Below, piece by piece: positions 5,861 to 7,028 of a stretch of 7,028 bases of DNA. The DNA lies in assembly GCA_903953145.1 (NCBI GenBank), contig CAJBIL010000106.1:1-7028 (forward strand), read 5' to 3'. The notes beneath the pieces were generated by a model that made no database searches, was not told where the DNA came from, and saw nothing but the letters and a program-made list of their open reading frames with translations. Position numbers and translations under genes: made by a program. The stretch comes from an uncultured beta proteobacterium. GTDB lineage: Bacteria; Pseudomonadota; Gammaproteobacteria; Burkholderiales; Rhodocyclaceae. The stretch's first letter is position 1. Each line of letters begins with the position of its first letter.

Positions 5861-7028
5861 ATGAATGATTTACCTGAAACACCCGCGCCATTCACCCTGC
5901 TGTTCGTCGATGACGAGCCGGGTATTCTGTCGGCTTTGCGGCGGCTTTTCCGGCCGCATGGTTACCGGATTCTGATTGCCGAGAGTGGTGAGGCCGGGCT
6001 TGAGATTCTCGGCAAGGAATCCGTCGATCTGGTGATCTCCGATATGCGTATGCCGGTGATGGACGGGGCGACCTTCCTCAAGGCGGTACGTGGTCGCTGG
6101 CCCGACATCATGCGCATTTTGCTGACCGGCTACGCTGACATTACCTCGACGGTCGCGGCGATCAACGAGGGCGAGATTTATCGCTATATCTCGAAGCCGT
6201 GGGATGACAATGAAATCGTGATCGTTGTGCGCGAGGCGCTGGCGCGCCGCCAGCTTGAGGCCGAAAACCGTCGTCTGACCGAGCTGACGCAGCGCCAGAA
6301 CGAGGAGCTGAAAACGCTGAATACCAGTCTCGAGCAAAAGGTTGCCGCGCGTACCGCCGAGTTGAGTCAGGCCTTGTCTTTTGTCGAGCAGTCGCACGGC
6401 GAGCTTAAAAAGGCGTTTCTGACCACCGTGCAGGTTTTTGCCAGCCTGGTTGAACTGCGTAGCGGTCAGGTGGGCAGCCAGTTGGCCGGGCATGGCCGGC
6501 GCGTGGCGGATAATGCGCGCGGGCTGGCGCAACGTTTCGGGCTGAACGAAACAGAGGTGCAGAATGTGTTGTTTGCGTCCCTGTTGCACGATATCGGCAA
6601 ACTCGGTTTGTCGGATGAACTGCTCGCCAGACCATTTACCTCGCTGACGCAGGAGCATCGTGCGCTGGTCATGAAGCATCCGGTGATCGGCCAGAACATC
6701 CTGATGTCGATCGAGCGCCTGCGCGATGCGGCAACGTTGGTGCGTCATCACCACGAGTGCTTTGACGGTAGCGGCTTCCCGGATCAACTGGTTGGCGTGG
6801 CCATTCCGCTCGGTAGCCGGCTGCTCACGGTGGCGAACGACTACGATGCCTTGCAGGCGGGCACGCTGGTGCAGCGCCCCTTGAAGCCGGAAGAAGCGAT
6901 GGCCTTTTTGATCAGTAACCGTGGCAAGCGTTACGATCCGCAGGTGGTGGATGCCTTTGTTGCGTTACAGGCCGAACGGCATAGCAGCAAGGTGACTGAA
7001 GTTGCCATGAAGTCGTTGCAACTCAAAC
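5861..7028 (+). CDS. RpfG-type response regulator, REC-coiled coil-HD-GYP (3' end outside window)
   Basis: Open from ATG 5861 to the right edge (389 codons and one base). The ATG is preferred because an in-frame stop at 5834-5836 has no start codon between it and 5861, and GGAA lies 8 bases before it. Receiver, residues 13-125: acidic pair Asp17/Asp18, phosphoacceptor Asp61 (SDMRMP), Thr89, Lys112 (SKPW). A heptad-rich Glu/Leu/Arg segment, about 126-190, is a probable coiled coil. HD-GYP, about 195-380: His211, HD at 243-244 with GK, His273 (KHPVIG), HHE at 297-299, DGSGFP (GFP in place of GYP, 305-307). The family hydrolyses c-di-GMP to pGpG or GMP. In the last motif, VANDYDAL replaces the usual VADxYDAL, so a likely metal-ligand Asp is Asn326. 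GKRYDP near the end marks the C-terminal part of the domain, so little is missing. Likely a cytoplasmic output of the upstream kinase, by inference from context. Confidence 0.95.
   Translation, partial: MNDLPETPAPFTLLFVDDEPGILSALRRLFRPHGYRILIAESGEAGLEILGKESVDLVISDMRMPVMDGATFLKAVRGRWPDIMRILLTGYADITSTVAAINEGEIYRYISKPWDDNEIVIVVREALARRQLEAENRRLTELTQRQNEELKTLNTSLEQKVAARTAELSQALSFVEQSHGELKKAFLTTVQVFASLVELRSGQVGSQLAGHGRRVADNARGLAQRFGLNETEVQNVLFASLLHDIGKLGLSDELLARPFTSLTQEHRALVMKHPVIGQNILMSIERLRDAATLVRHHHECFDGSGFPDQLVGVAIPLGSRLLTVANDYDALQAGTLVQRPLKPEEAMAFLISNRGKRYDPQVVDAFVALQAERHSSKVTEVAMKSLQLK

Noticed and set aside
5697..5891. Small minus-strand frame across the repeat region
   Set aside because: It is built from the REP repeats and the start of the HD-GYP gene, with no ribosome site or domain to support it.
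5870..6787. A long open frame on the minus strand (305 codons)
   Set aside because: It is antisense to the HD-GYP gene, whose + strand translation contains complete REC and HD-GYP motifs. The minus-strand protein is rich in Gln, Arg and His and shows no domain. The real gene is easy to miss only because it runs off the right edge.

Overview
The window holds three genes on the + strand, all devoted to phosphorelay and cyclic-di-GMP signalling. Only the middle gene is complete. The sequence looks like a Gram-negative, environmental proteobacterium. A betaproteobacterium of the Rhodocyclales/Dechloromonas-Azoarcus kind is my best guess, from the moderately GC-rich coding DNA, the protein style and the REP-type palindromes. 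That placement is inference, not a database result.

Layout. Bases 1-1992 are the 3' part of a PAS-GGDEF-EAL-REC protein. Its EAL domain keeps every motif I can check, but its GGDEF motif is degenerate. The stop codon overlaps the start of the second gene by 4 bases. Bases 1989-5570 encode a 1193-residue membrane histidine kinase with a periplasmic Cache-like sensor, then PAS, PAS, GAF and PAS domains, then a kinase core. It has no receiver domain of its own. A short intrinsic terminator follows. The 290-base gap (5571-5860) contains a REP/BIME-type double palindrome and a second, eroded copy of it 94 bases downstream. From 5861 to beyond the right edge runs a REC-coiled coil-HD-GYP response regulator of the RpfG type.

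How they may work together. The kinase has no receiver and sits between two proteins that each carry a receiver of similar sequence, one fused to EAL and one to HD-GYP. These are the two unrelated folds that hydrolyse c-di-GMP. The simplest reading is that one sensor controls two phosphodiesterases. The EAL protein and the kinase look translationally coupled. The HD-GYP gene lies behind a terminator and repeats and is probably transcribed from its own promoter. The partner assignments are inferred from position and domain content.

I see no tRNA, rRNA, CRISPR array, insertion sequence or phage gene. The components belong to known families. The features most worth a second look are the degenerate GGDEF with a retained I-site, the Asp-to-Asn change in the HD-GYP domain, the double-phosphodiesterase arrangement and the BIME duplication.
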